Source of the DNA: Gonium pectorale | Lineage: Eukaryota > Chlorophyta > Chlorophyceae > Chlamydomonadales > Volvocaceae | Assembly (NCBI GenBank): GCA_001584585.1 | Contig: LSYV01000051.1 | Coordinates: 253,495-317,494 of the forward strand | Reading direction: 5' to 3' | Length of the DNA stretch: 64,000 nucleotides | Shown here: positions 1-12,800 of the stretch, one piece after another | Layout: each line of letters opens with the position of its first letter | Position numbering within the stretch: position 1 is the first letter of the stretch | Notes under the pieces: generated by a model | Seen by the model: only the letters and a program-made list of their open reading frames with translations | What the model was told of the DNA's origin: nothing | Databases searched by the model: none | Translations under genes and position numbers: made by a program

Positions 1-2810
1 CACCTGCCGCACGCGGGACCAGTCCCCCGGGCCAGCCCCGCCAGCACGTCCAGCTCGGCGCGCTCCACATCCACCTGGAGGGGGGGTAAGGGAGCAAACG
101 GGGGGTGGGTTGACGTGAAGGCACTGGCTTCCACATGAAGGCTCCCGTTCGGTTTGGGGGGGGGGCCACGCGCGCAGCCGGGGCGGGGGGAAGAGGTGCG
201 TACGCGTATGGTGGCTTGCGGGCGCATGCCGGAGTTGGAAGGGCGACGATTGATTCTGAACCATGTTGCAACAACATGGCCGTGCATCCTGCTCCCCAAG
301 TGCCCGCCAAACAAATGCCCACACGGCTGCCCACACGGCCAGCCCTGGCCCCCGATTCCGAACCCACACCCGATGCTCTTCAAGTCCACGTCACCCCCCC
401 TCCCGCCTAGCCCTCCACCCAGCACTGCAACCACAACCGGCGCCGCAACCGCACCCACAACCGCCACCACAACCTCTGCCCCAACCACCATCAACCACCT
501 TGAGCAGGTCTATCCTCTCCAGCTGCTGCTCCCGGATGACGGCGCTCAGCGGCGCCAGGCGGCAGCTCCATGTGCGCTGCCCGCTCAGCATGCCCGCCAC
601 GTAGAGGGAGCCGGCGGCGCGCAGCAGCGGCCGGAGGGGCGGTACGCGGCCCAGGGCGCGGCCCACGCGCGCCTGTGCAGGGCCGGGCGGGGGCGGTGGT
701 GGGCGGGTGGCGGGGTGCGGGAGACCCGTGTGTGGATGGGTTGGGGACATTGAGGAGCGGAGACGGGCGGGAGCAACGGAGGGGCAACGAGGAGAAACCG
801 AATGGGAGACGGTGACGGCGATGCCGCTGCAGCGGCGGCGGACAGGAGCCCTACACGCGACCCGGGGTGCGTGTGTGCGGTGGTGGTGTGGGAGGGGGGG
901 CAGTGTGGGGCTGCGTGCGCGGGGCAGCGCGGGGAAGGCCTCACCAGGAGGGGTTCTTGGAAGCCGCGCTGCGACTGCTGCTGCTGCTCCCCCTCGGCGA
1001 GTGCGGCCGTGCTTCCGTTCTGGCTCGCAGCGGCGCGCCCGCTGCCGGCCCCTTCTCCTCCTCCTCTTGCCCCTTCCCCTCCCCCTCCACCGGTCATGAG
1101 GTGGCCCATATACCGCTGCATGTTGTCCCACACCTCGCCGTCGTCCGGGTACATGGTGCTCCAGCCCGAGGCGCTGACCCACGGGGCATGGCACCGCGGG
1201 AGAGGGGTTGCAGAGGAGCATGGACAGGCCGCGGTGGAGGCTATGGGCCACCAGTTATACAAACAGCCCTTGCGGGGGCCGGGGGGCAACATGCGCTTTG
1301 AGGGCAGCCCATGGCGGGGTTACCCACTCCTATGGATGGGGCTGGATGGGGTGCACACAGGTGGACAGCTCGCTGAAGGCGTGAGCGGTGGGCCTTCGCC
1401 GTTGAGTTTGCGGGGCATGCTTTGTGGGGTGATGGAAAGGCGGTCAGCATGCGCCGGTGAGGTGCGATGCTTGGCGCATGCTGGCCCGATGCCCTCACCT
1501 GTCGCTGTAGGTGGTGAAGGTGGCCGAGTCCTGGCCCTCCGCCCCGGCGCCGCAGTTGAGCAGCACGGGGGCGCACACCTGGCGGCGGGGGCGGGAGCAG
1601 CCGCTAAGGAGCCTGCACGGGCTGGATCCAGGCATTGAGGGCCGCCTTACACCGGGTGACGGGGAATACGCCAGCGCGCCCCCACAGCCCCACCCCATGC
1701 CGGAGCGCAGACCGCATATATGGTGCCCGCATTGTTGCCCGGACGGTCGAGCAGCATGTCTACGCGCAAAGCCCGACAACGCCCCCGCCCCGCGCACCAG
1801 CCGCCACCACCCCTCCGTGCGCACCTGCTGCCCCCGCCCCGCGCACCAGGCCGCGTGCGCCGCCACGTTGGCCTCCAGCACCGCGAACGTGGCGGGCAGC
1901 GGCTCCAGCGCCACCACCCGCCCGCCGGCGCCCACCAGCTCCGAGGCCAGCAGCGTGAAGAGGCCCGTGTTAGCGCCCACGTCCACCACCGTGTCGCCGG
2001 GTCGCAGGCTCACCTGCTTGCGTGCGGGAGGGTGGGGTGGGGGCGCGCGTTGGAGCGGGTGGTGGGGAGCTCTGCCACGGGCCACCGGACAGGGGCGAGG
2101 TGAAGGGAGCTGGCGGGGTGGAGGCAGCTGGCGGGGCGGCAGGGGGTGACGCGTGCGGGACGTGCGCTGGCAGATGGGAGGGGGCTGGCAGCGATCAGGG
2201 GAGAGAGGCAGCGGAGGGGGGAGAGAGGGAAACGGGGGGGCTGTGGGGTGTCCAATGGTGGCGGCGCGAGGTGGTGAGAGTTGCGGGAGGCCGAGGGAGG
2301 AGGAAGGGAGGGTTAGGGCTGCACCGCGTGTGCGGCATAGGGCCCGTCAGGCGTGTGGTAGCGGAGTGCAGCGCAGGGAATATGGTTCCAAGGGCAGCGA
2401 CCGCTCACCCCGTTGCGCAGATACACGCGGTCCTCATACACCTCCCGGTACAGGAAGTCCAGCTCCGCGGCCGTGAAGTGCCTGCGGCAAGAGGCACGCA
2501 GGGTTATGGTACAGGCGCAGGACTTTACCCACGGGACTCCGCCAGCGGGTGGGGGGCGGATAACGCCAGGGGAGTGGGTGGGACCGGGCCGGTACAACCG
2601 TAGGTGAACCCGAGGTGCGCGACAGGCTTTTTTTCCCGCGCATACCCCTTACCGCAGCTCCAGGCCACTTGGGAGCCTGAAGGAAGGCACAGAGGCGGGA
2701 ACGTTGCTGGCCGGGAGAGCCTGCACGCGCCTCGGGCTCCCCGCCAGGGCGAGTCGCCCATTTGAACGAGCCGCGCGGGTACCGGCAGCTCGTCGGCATC
2801 GGCTCTGCAT
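1..2810 (-). CDS. FkbM-family (Methyltransf_21) SAM methyltransferase, 3' end outside window
   Basis: Predicted S-adenosylmethionine-dependent methyltransferase; the substrate cannot be told from the sequence. Exons seen on the minus strand: 2653-2810, 2409-2481, 1825-2013, 1499-1578, 1091-1173, one ending near 497, and 1-78, which continues past the window edge. The first four junctions are in phase. The link from the 1091-1173 exon to the one ending near 497 is not resolved, so a small exon may be missing. Family landmarks, in order: LPSGLELR, then FLYREVYEDRVYLRNG, then the SAM-binding loop VVDVGANTGLF, then RIDLLK joined to VDVERAELDVLAG, the usual acidic motif near the end of the domain. 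Translation probably starts at 2810. The first 45 or so residues are rich in Arg, Ala and Ser and lack acidic residues, which suggests a chloroplast or mitochondrial transit peptide (inference). The start codon lies only 14 bases from the upstream ATG of the divergent DUF1365 gene. Confidence 0.85.
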
Positions 2811-2824
2811 CGTGATGTTTTGGC

Positions 2825-5800
2825 ATGAGCAGAATGGCAAGCCCGGGACAAACCGGTACTGTACGGCCGGTGCAACAAACAACGGTCCGGTTACGCCAGG
2901 AGTTTTTGGCATTCACCAACTACATTGGACCCTTATTGCTGTTGCATAAGATGTTGGATTGGCAGCTGCTGGCACAAGCCGGCAACTTGCTTGGCTGCAT
3001 CGCCTTTCACCTTACGCAAGTCCTCCTTGCAATCCCTTCACTTCTTCTGTATAACCTCGGACTACAAAAACGCAAAAATGCGGCGGAGCGACCTGGTAGC
3101 GCTATCTTCTATGAGGGAACCGTGCTACACATACGGCGTGCCCCCAAGCACAACCAGTTCAAGTGAGCTCCAGCGCTTATGGCTGCACGTAATTGCACAA
3201 CGCGGGATTTCCCGGCCTGCCTGGCCTGACTTCACGGCCATCCGGTAGTTTGCTTGCGTGTCGGCGGCACGACACCTCACGCACCTGAACATGGGAAACA
3301 CGGCTTTACACGCTTGTACATAGTGCATGTGATGTCATTGCCCGGCAAGCACAGTCCATGGTACATGGTACATGCCGCAGGTACGACGTGCGCATGGCGG
3401 TGCTCGACCTCGATTCACCGCCAAGCTGGTTCAAGGACCAGGCAGCCGATCACATGACGGCCGATGAAGCGCGAAAGTTTGCTTCCACCGCAGGTCAGCG
3501 AGGAGCTGTTGCGCGCAGCCCTCTCCCGCCTGCACGGCCCTGACCTTCGCAGCGCCGCTTTGCGAGCAACCAGCCCTCGGGCACCCCCGACCCTAAACCA
3601 ACCATACTACAACACACCAACCCAAATCCTGCAGGTCCCGTCAAGCTGCTGACGGACCCCATGTCGGTCGGCTACGTCCAAAACCCCATCAGCGTATACT
3701 ACTGCTACGGGCCCGCCGAAAAAGGCGCCACCCCGCGCCTGGAGCGCTGCATTGCCGAGGTGGGTGGCTGCCGTGGGAGTGCTTTCCCAACCAGCAGTCT
3801 TACTGCTTCCCGGGCGAATGGTGGCATTGGTCGCAGCAGGCACGTGATAACTACAATGCGATTCATCGGTGAGACGTACACAACTAGGTGCAAGATCCGG
3901 GGAAACCCCGGTCCTGCAATCTACGGTACCGTTCACAACACTGGGCTCATTCACACGCTGACTGGCCTCCAGGCCGCTCAGAGCCGTCGCCACAGGCCCT
4001 GGGCGGGTCCTGCTACGAATTACGCTGAGATGGTCCCCGAGCGCAGTGCATAGCAGCGGGTCGCTGCTTGCGTATCGCCCCCAGGCCGCTCGTTATTGAA
4101 CATGAACCCCAACCCGAACCGAACTGGGGCATTTCGGGCGGAGGTCCGATGCCCGGGGCATTTCCAGGGCTGGGGCAACCCGAGGCCAGCAATCAACCCT
4201 CTCTTGGCAAGCACCGGTCGTCCGCCACCTGGCGGTGCCATGCGGCGCCCACGCCGCTAGCTCGACAACCACGGTAACCCCGCCCCCTGTCCGGCTTGGC
4301 CCAACAACAGGTGACCAACACGCCCTGGGGCGAGCGCGTGAGCTTTGTGTTCGACCCCGAGGGCCAGTCCGTGCGCAAGGCGCTGCACGTGTCGCCCTTT
4401 ATGGACATGCAGAACACCTGGTGGGGCCGGGGGGCCGGGCTGGGGAGCGGATCCGGGAATTCGGACGCATGGGACCCGAATGCGGTCCGCGGTTGGGCTC
4501 TTCCTGCCGGCTTGTGCTCCGGGCGTGCGTGCCGGGGAGGGGAGGGGAGGAGAAGGGGAGGGGAGGAGAAGGGGAAGGGGAGGGGAGGGGAGGAGAAGGG
4601 GAGGGGAGGGGAGGAGGAGGAGAGCACGTGTGCAAAATGCGCCGCCGGCAATCCTGACACTGGGGCCCTGGGGTCCAGACCAGGACAGAGCTGGTTGCGC
4701 GGCCGCGGCTGGCACTACCGGTACTCGGGGCTGCGGCGCGCGGCATGCTCCGCGTTACCGCGTGCGGCGCCACTGCCGTTGCGTCCGCCATTGCTCTTTT
4801 CAAAACAGCCGCTCCCAAACCCAGCAAACGCAGCCGCTCCCCGAGCTGTCCACCGCTCCCAGTTCGCCCGGCCCATAGGCCTGACACGCCAGCCCCCGTC
4901 GACCGCTTCCCTCGCCCTTCTTCCTGCCTCCCACCCCCGCCCCGCCCGGCCGACGCAGGCACCTCAAGGCCCCCGAGCCGGCCGAGCGGCTCAAGCTGGT
5001 GGTCCGCGCCAGCCACCCTGTCCACGGGGACTACTTCTACGCCGACATGGTGGGCCGCATCAGTGACGACCCGCGCCGCAACGAGGAGGCGGGGCTGGGC
5101 CGCCTGCTGCGCTACGGCTTCATGCCGCACCGCGTGGCTGTGCTCATCTACTGGCAGGTACGCGAGCGGGGGTGCGGCTATCAGGACAGGCCGTGTTGCA
5201 GTCGGGTCGGGTGGGCTGGCATGTCAAACACATTACTCAAGCCCAGCCGCCCCAGTTCGTGCAAGGCATGGGAAGCAGGATAGGGGCGGACTAAACAGCG
5301 ATTTGACCGGTGGCGGTGGTGAGGTCAAATCGCTGCGGCCGCATGAGCCGCGGGCCGCCGCCGGGCGCTTTGGTCTGACCCAGCAGGGCCAGAGGCTCCG
5401 GCCCGTGTTGCTATGTCTGGTGCCTCTGCCAGTCGCCACCGGCTGGGCCCGCCCAGACCCGATAAGGGCCCCGCCTGAAGCCCAGAGTTTCGCCTAATAT
5501 AACACATGGCACCTCGTTCCGTACGGACAGGCCGTCAAGCTGCTCTTCAAGGGCGTGCGGTTCCACCCGCCGCCGAGCAAGGAGTACCAGCGCCAGCTCG
5601 TGGCGGAGGAACCGGCAGCGGACCCGCCGGCGAAAGGCACGACGGCGGCTAAGGGGGCGGCAGCGAAGGGGGCGGCGACGAAGCGCCAGGCGGCGAAGGC
5701 AAGCGGCGAGGCGAAGGAGGCGGCCGGGTTGTGTCCCGTGGCCGGGGCGGTGTGGGGCGCAGCGCAGCACTCGCACCCGCGGAACGGGCTGAACGGCAAG

Positions 5801-5848
5801 CACTTCCTGTGGAAGCAGGCGGCGGGCTGGCCGTGGCGGGAGGAGTGA
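2825..5848 (+). CDS. DUF1365 domain protein
   Basis: Member of the DUF1365 family, whose biochemical role is not established. Six exons join in phase to give about 400 aa: 2825-3162, 3381-3493, 3635-3759, 4311-4420, 4959-5157 and 5531-5848. Landmarks: IFYEGTVLHIRRAP at the domain start, YDVRMAVLDLDSPP, then LLTDPMSVGYVQNPISVYYC, then EVTNTPWGERVSFVF, then ALHVSPFMDM, then a final LLFKGVRFHPPP. These are the signature blocks of the family in the expected order. An N-terminal hydrophobic segment (LLGCIAFHLTQVLLAIPSLLLY) suggests a membrane anchor. The C-terminus is a low-complexity Ala/Lys/Gly tail. The start is uncertain: ATG codons at 2825, 2834 and 2951 share the frame, and 2951 would leave more room for a promoter shared with the divergent methyltransferase gene. 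Confidence 0.88.
4533..4624. repeat. Purine-rich GGGGAGG/GGAGAAGGGG tract in an intron
   Basis: About 90 bases of almost pure G/A runs inside intron 4 of the DUF1365 gene. The many closely spaced G-runs could form quadruplex or triplex DNA (inference). No coding function is supported; the long open frames across it come from sequence bias. Confidence 0.85.
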
Positions 5849-6886
5849 AGGAGCGGGCGGCGGCGGCCGGGGTTGGAGCGATAGCGCGCGAACGGGCATG
5901 GCTGGAGTCGAGGGGTGGGTGGCGCGGCTGCGCTGCACTGACGACGTGCGCTGGGCTTAAACGTGCGGCTCACAACGGCGACCAAACAACGGAGTGAACC
6001 GCGTGAGCGAACCCAACTTTGGCATGACCGAAGTGCCACCAGGCAGGCTTAGCAGTGTTGCCCGCCCTGGCGCCACCTCCCTGGCGCCAGGAGAAGGCTT
6101 GCCGGTGCGGGGATGAGCACAAAGAGTGAGCAGTGGCGCGTGGTTTGTGCTCTGGGCGTCTGGACTTCGCCTTCATGCTATGACTCTTATGCGGTGGTTG
6201 ACACGGGTGGGAGCGGACTGGACGGGCTAGTGCGGCGTATTTACACTTGCCCGCCCCCGGTGGGCTGGCGGCCGGGCGTGCGGTATACGGCACATAATGC
6301 TGCCGCGAGGGCCCTTGTTCTCCTTTCCAGTCCCCAGCTATGACTGGACATAGCGACCCGCAGGCACCGTCAGCCGCCTGCGCGTTGGCTGATGCGGCTG
6401 TGGTTCTTGCCATCAGCATCGAGGCGGCTTGCACCGAGGCAAGGGGATGCGGCTGCTGCTGGCAGGCCCGCCCGGGCCGAGCTGCTGAGATGTTGCGGCT
6501 GCTGCAGCGAAGGCCTGCGTGTGGCAGTCGCGCAGGAGGCCGGTCTGGTGCGCGCTCCGCCACACTGCACAGGGCCTGCCCTGCTGTCAGCCTTGCCTAC
6601 TCCTTACCACACGCTCTCCAGTCTCGGCGTTGCATCGTGCTGTTTTCGGGCAAGCCAGCCGCCGTGTCTTTGGGTACAACGCAACACAAAGTGCACAACC
6701 CAAAAGTGCTCCAATAATCCAACAGGCATTCTGTTCGGCGGGGCCGTGCTAGCCCCCCAAGTGCACGAAGCACAACCACAAGCCCCTCCGCCTCTCGACC
6801 CCTCCAAACGGCAACTGGGCGACAACGGCATGGGATGCGCCACAGTTAGGGGTCCGACGCGGACGGTGAGCCTCCCATCTTGTGGC
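5849..6886. other. Intergenic, convergent 3' ends
   Basis: This separates the 3' ends of the DUF1365 gene (+) and the MSI4-like gene (-). I see no supported gene. TTACA at 6241-6245 reads TGTAA on the minus strand, the poly(A) signal used in volvocine algae, and could end the MSI4-like transcript about 640 bases after its stop codon. Confidence 0.5.
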
Positions 6887-9800
6887 CTAGGCGGCCGCTT
6901 CCGACTTGTCCTCCGGCTTGGACTCCGCTTTGACTTCGGGCTTGGCCTCCGTCACCGCCTTGGTGTCTTTCCCCGACTCCTTGGCCGCCTTGGCCGCCTC
7001 CGCCCCCTTGGCCGCCTCCTTCGCTTTCCCCCCCTTGTCCGCGGCCGGCGACGACCCCGTGCTCCCGCGCATGATGAACTCCCTGCGGAGGTGGGGCACA
7101 CAGAAAGGGCACACCGAGGGGGCACACAGAGTGGGCAACGGCGCTGGCACCATCACGGGAGGCTCGGATTCGCCGGATGGGTGGATGGGCGGCAGCTGTG
7201 TGCCGCTGCAGGCCCGCGTTTCGTTCGAGGTGCTGGCCGGACATGCGGCGTTGCACCACATGCCCTTCTGCCCGCCAAGCCCATGCGGCATTGGGGGCGG
7301 TGATGCGTGGGAGGCGCCGCACGCGCGCCGGCGGCGCACAGGTTCCCGCAGCCCGGCCTCCGGCCGCACCTGTGTGCCTCCAGCTCGGCGGTGGCCTCGT
7401 CGATGGGCCGGTAGATGAGGTCGTTGATGCGCCACACCTGACAGGGTGACAGCGGGGGGGGGGAGGTACGCCGGGTTGCGTTGAGTTGAGCTGCCGAGTC
7501 GTTTAAAACAGGCACCAGTCAAATCCCACGAGCGGGAATGGACAATGGAGGGGGAAGCGGCCTGCGCCTATAGAGGCCTCCCTTATACCACCGCAGGAGG
7601 ACCTCCGGGACCCGGCCCGTGTGCTCATGCATGGCGCAACTCTGAATGGTACCCACTCCAGCCGGCGCAACCCCGCGCCTCTGTCTTACATCCCCCGTCC
7701 GCGGCCTAGTGCACCCTTGCCCCCTCTGCGGCTACGCCCCTCTCCCCGCCCCACCTGCAGCGTGCCGTCGTCAGTGACCCCTGTGTTGTCGGAGACGCTG
7801 ATGATAGTCCACGGCTCCGTGGGGTGCCACTGGAAGTCCGTGACTCGCTGCACGCGCGGAGGGGGAGGGGTGTGCGGGACACGGGCGAGCGGTCAGAGGG
7901 CGACCGGGCGACGACACAGGGGCGTGGTGAGGGGCACGAACATACACCAGCACACCACACACCTCATGGATCTCTGCGCTCGCACGCGGCCTCCATGGCC
8001 ATCTCTGGGTGCGCTGCTGGCGCGAATCCCAAGGGGCATCCTCGCCACATGGCAGGGGCGAGGGGCTGCCCGCCCACACCCCGTGCCCCATGCGGCATCC
8101 TGCACCGCAAGCCCTTGGGCTGACCCCAGCCCCTCGAGCTCCTGCGTTCGCATTGGCGCCATGCGCTCATTACCACCTGCTCCATTCCCCCCGCCCCGGA
8201 GGACCCACCCCGAGCCGGTGCCCCAGGTGCTGGAAGATGAGCTCGGGTGCCAGCTCGACGGGCTCCTTGGCGCCGCTGTCCTTGGCGCCGCGTGACCGCT
8301 TGCGGCTGCCCCCGGCAGCCGGCTTGTCCCCGGCGGCAGCGCCGTCGGCGCCGCTGGTGCCGGCGGCGCCAGGCTCCGCCCCAGATGTCCCAGCTGCCGC
8401 CGCGGCGCCCTCCGCGGCCGCCGGGGGCGCGGCGGCGGCCGCCGCTGCCTGGGCTGCGCGCATCTCCTTCCCGGCCGTGAGGTCCCAAATGGCAACCGTG
8501 TGATCCTCTGCGCCGCTGGCGAACACGTCCTGGCGGGTGACACAGAAAGGGCGAAGACGTGGTTAGAAAGCAGGGGAGAGGGAAACTGTCGGGCGACCAA
8601 AGGCCAACACGTCAGGCAACATGAGGAGGCACGAACTACCCACGGCGGGGTGGGGGAGGGTTGTGGAAACCAATACATGGCGGCAGGACATGGTTGGGCG
8701 CATCGTAGGCAGGCAGGGGCGCTGCGCATGAGAACATGGCCGCTGCTCGCGCACGCTTTGGAGGATACGAGCAGCACCGGGTACACACGAGGTCCGTGGT
8801 GCGCCATTCATGGCGGCTCCCGCTGCACCGGAGGCCAGATCCCGTCGGGTGGGCGCGGCCCATCAGCACAACGCGGTCCCGGCCCGCAGCTCCAATCCCC
8901 CCTCCCGTTCGCCCAGCTGGGCGCCTCCCGCCGCTGCCACGCCCGCCACGTCCACAGCACCGCGGCACATCCAGCAGCGCAGCTTTTGCAGGCGGCGTGC
9001 GCTGCCCACCTTGGCGGTTGGGTGCCACTCCACGTGGATGATGTCCCGGTTGGAGGCGTTGCGGTGCGCGTCGAAGCAGAAGAGCCGGTCGGCGCGGGAG
9101 GACATGCGCCGCCGGTCCCACACCTGCAGGCTGCCGTCCTGAGCGCCTGCGGGCCGGCCGGCGAGGCGATCAAGCAAGCCGCGGCAGCGAGCGGTGCTCG
9201 TTAGGTACGGTTTAGGCTCCGCATCGGCGGCAGGCTCCGTAGTCCACACACTTGACGCCGTAACGTTTGCCCCAATAGACCCCTCAACCAGCCATGCCTC
9301 AACCCCTCAAACCCCACGCAAACGGCCATCAGCTGGATCCCGAAGCCACCTCAGCCGCCACCGAAATCCAGACCGGCCCACTCACCCGTCACCAGGAGGT
9401 TCTCGTCTAGCGGGCACCAGTCAACGCACATGACGTTGACGCCTGACCCGTGGGCGGCCTCCAGCTTGGCCACGGGGCCGCCAGCCGCGTCGCGCACGTC
9501 CCAGGTGAGGATGCACGAGTCGTCGGCCACGCTGCACAGCATCTCGGCGCTGCCGGGTTTGAACACCAGGTCGCCCACGGTGGCGGTGTGGCCCTGCAGC
9601 CGGGTGCGGGCTGCGGGCGGGTAGGGGGGCGACAGAAGGGGAGGGAAGGGGAGGGCAGAGGTGGGCAGGGTTGGGACAGCAGGCGGCTGAGGGGTGTGAC
9701 GGGGCATGTTCGCGTACAGTAATGCGTGCAATGGCTGTCGCGGTCTATCGCTACGCTCATGAACGATTATGCACAGGGGGGATCCTGGAAATGCAATACA

Positions 9801-12800
9801 CGACCACACTCTCGTTTGAAAGATGAAACCTCGTCGTCGCCGCGCTGTTTGGCGCGCAGTGCCAAGGTTTACCCTCCCAGCCGTCCCTCCCCCCGCCTGC
9901 GTGCAAACACACAGGAAACGCACGTTTCAGGTCCGGCGCTTTGCGCCCCGACGTCCCCTCTCCCGACCCGGAGAGCGAGGTCGCGTAGTCGTTCAGGTCC
10001 CAGAGCAGCACCAGCGTGTCGTTGCCGCCCGAGGCGATCCGTGGGTCTGTCCCGGACGCGCACGCCAGCGGGAAAAGCGCGTCGTCCTCGTGCCCCGCCA
10101 GCGTCAGGTCGGGCACGGAGGGTGTCGTAGAGGTCGAGGCGGCCGAGGCGGCGGCGGGAGTGCCCGACGCGCCCGCGGCGGCCTTGTCTGTCTTCTCACC
10201 GCGGCCGCGGGCCTACGCACGCGAAGCCCGGGGATAGAGCCTCAGGACTGGGGTGCGTGTGTGTGTTCTATATGATCTAGAAGATCTATGCATGACAGTG
10301 TGCGAGTATGAGACAGGCAGGCATGCAGAAAAACATCCTAGCCGGCAGCCCATGCGTGTGTGTATGTGCGGTCAGCGGGCTAGGGGCCGAACACCCCCCG
10401 GCACTCTTTCCTCCATTCCCATTTACACGCTCACCCTCCCACCCCGTTTGTTTTGCACACCCTGTCTTGTCGCCGGTGGCCCCTAATGTGTGGGGCTCTC
10501 CGGCTCGGCCGTGTTGTGGGGAACCGCTTGTCGGTCCGCACACGGCCAGCTCCATTGCATACTTACACCCCACGGCACATGTCGCTCGTACACCGGTACG
10601 GCCGCCGTTACTTGATGCATGGCCCGCCAATTTTCCCCCTTTTCCACAACATTGCGGTATCGGGTTTTGGGTGTGGCGTGTAACTGCTTTTACCCTGCTT
10701 TGCCTCGCTCGCCCCACATGTCCCATCACCGTCCTTCGCTAACTTCTGCTGCTCCCGCCGTCCGCCCGCCCACCCCGTAGGTCAGAACGAAGTGATGATT
10801 GGGTCAGTGCCGTTGGGAAAGTCCGTCTGTCCGCGTATCAGGTTGGGCGGGTGGGCACGGGGTCTCCGCCTCCTCCTCTTCTCTATGTCAGCAATCTATC
10901 AGCGACTACAACCGCGCAGGTATGCCACGGCACGGATCGCTCGTCGCTGACATCGCAGTTTTGCAGGTCGCCTTCAACTCTACCAAGACCGCCGTTCCTC
11001 CTCCTACTGAGTATGCGATTCGGTGTCCGCGACGCGACCCCTTTCCCGTTCCGTATTACCCCCCAAGCAATGACGCCCAGCGCAGAAGGACCGTGTTTGA
11101 GTCTGTCGGCCCCGCCGCACGCACCTTGGTCGCCGCGGCTGCCGCCGCTAGCCCCGACGACTGCGGCCGCCTGTCGGGCTGGCGGTCCAGGTTCCACACG
11201 TACAGCTTGCGCGAGTCCGTGTGCGTCACCACCACCTGCGGCTGCTGCGGCAGCTCCCGGACCTTGTTCACCTGCGCAGCAGAGGACGAACGGGGGAGTG
11301 GGCCGGAGGCGCAGCAGTGCTCGGCACACGGCCCGGCACGGCAAATGGCAAAGAGACCCAAATGCACCAGGTCCCGCCAAGGGCTAATCTTTGGGGACCA
11401 GCCATGGGCCCAGGGCCTGGTCCCTGGTCCGCCAAGGGGCCAGCGCGGACTGTGGCACCAGCAGGAACGTGCGCCGGCAGCGCCCCACCACAAGGTGGCC
11501 GCGCGGCCGAGTCGGCTCCGTCGGCCTTACCTCCCCAGGGTGATAGACCGTCTTCACGATGTGCACGTGCGGCGAGGTGGACTTTTCTTGCCAGTTGGAC
11601 ACCGCCTCGCAGGACGCCACGTGGGGCTGGTGGGTGGGGGGCGGGCGGGGGGGGAGGACAAACAATCACACAGGAATGGGGGGGGTGTTACCGAATCCAA
11701 ACGGAGTCCAACAACTGAGTCTGAGCACGGGTCCACACTGCCCACGCTCAGTCAGTGTGGGATGCCGGATGAGCGCATGCGGTTTACAGAGGCCTGGGAG
11801 AGTGAACGCCAGGACATTACCCGGGGTTGTACAGGGTGCAACACGTCAGTGGGTTTGCTCGCCGGGGCTGGTCGTGTGGGGCCACAAGTACGTGACCACT
11901 CACGGGCCATCCAAGTACCGTACGTTCGAGGCACGTACCTTGTACACGTCGATGTTCGCGAGGATGAGCGTGTTGGGTCGCGAGTCGTCCACAACCTGCA
12001 GCCATCGGGGGTTCGGCGGCCCCGCGCCAAGGTGTTGCTTGGGTGAATGCCCCAGGGGGGCAGGGCCGTCGACCAGAAAGCACCCACCCCAGCGATCCAT
12101 CACGCATCCACGCACTCACGCGCCACCCCAGCCCATGAGGTCCAGCCTTCCCCTCCATCAGCCGGGCCGTGTCCGACGGGCTCCGCCAACACCTCACTGC
12201 CGGCGCTTGCAGCCGTGCTGAACAGCACTGTGGACAAAGACGGCCGGCTACCGCATCCCAACCCGCGAGGGCACGAGGCAGAGGCGTGCGTGTTCGCCCG
12301 CTGGCCAACTGCCAGCCCGCCTCCAAGCTGCAGCCCTCCCAACGTCGATCCGCGGGGACCCAAGGTCGCCCCCAGCAGTCCCAGTGAGGCGGCAGCCTAA
12401 GGGTGAAAGCGCCCAGACGACCGCAGCAACCGCCACCGGGACAAGGTGTTACCAATGAGTATTGCTGCGAGGCGGCTGGCACCGCATTGGTTGCCTTCCG
12501 GAGCAGCTCAGCGCTACTAGGGGCCAACTGTCCGTGTCCTTGAGCGCTGTATAGCGTCCTCTGCCTCGTCTTTGCCGTTGATACAAACCCCGCTGCAGTC
12601 ATTGCGGCATCAGGCTCTCCCAGCTGTTGCGATTCGACGCCTGCCTGCCAGGACTGGCCGAGGTGCAGGTACCCAAGCGGACACATTGCGGAACGCGTCC
12701 GGTCCTGGGACCTTGCCACAGCTATCATGCGGGCGTAGCAGTGCTGGCGGCCCTCGGGTCCAAGTCGGCTGGCACAAAGCGGCCGCTGCCGCCGGCCCTT

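Noticed and set aside
391..1292. Long minus-strand frames through the methyltransferase region
   Set aside because: They read through introns; only short parts coincide with exons that match the FkbM family.
10799..12046. 415-aa plus-strand open frame
   Set aside because: It crosses two exons and introns of the MSI4-like gene on the opposite strand, and its composition is typical of GC-rich antisense reading.
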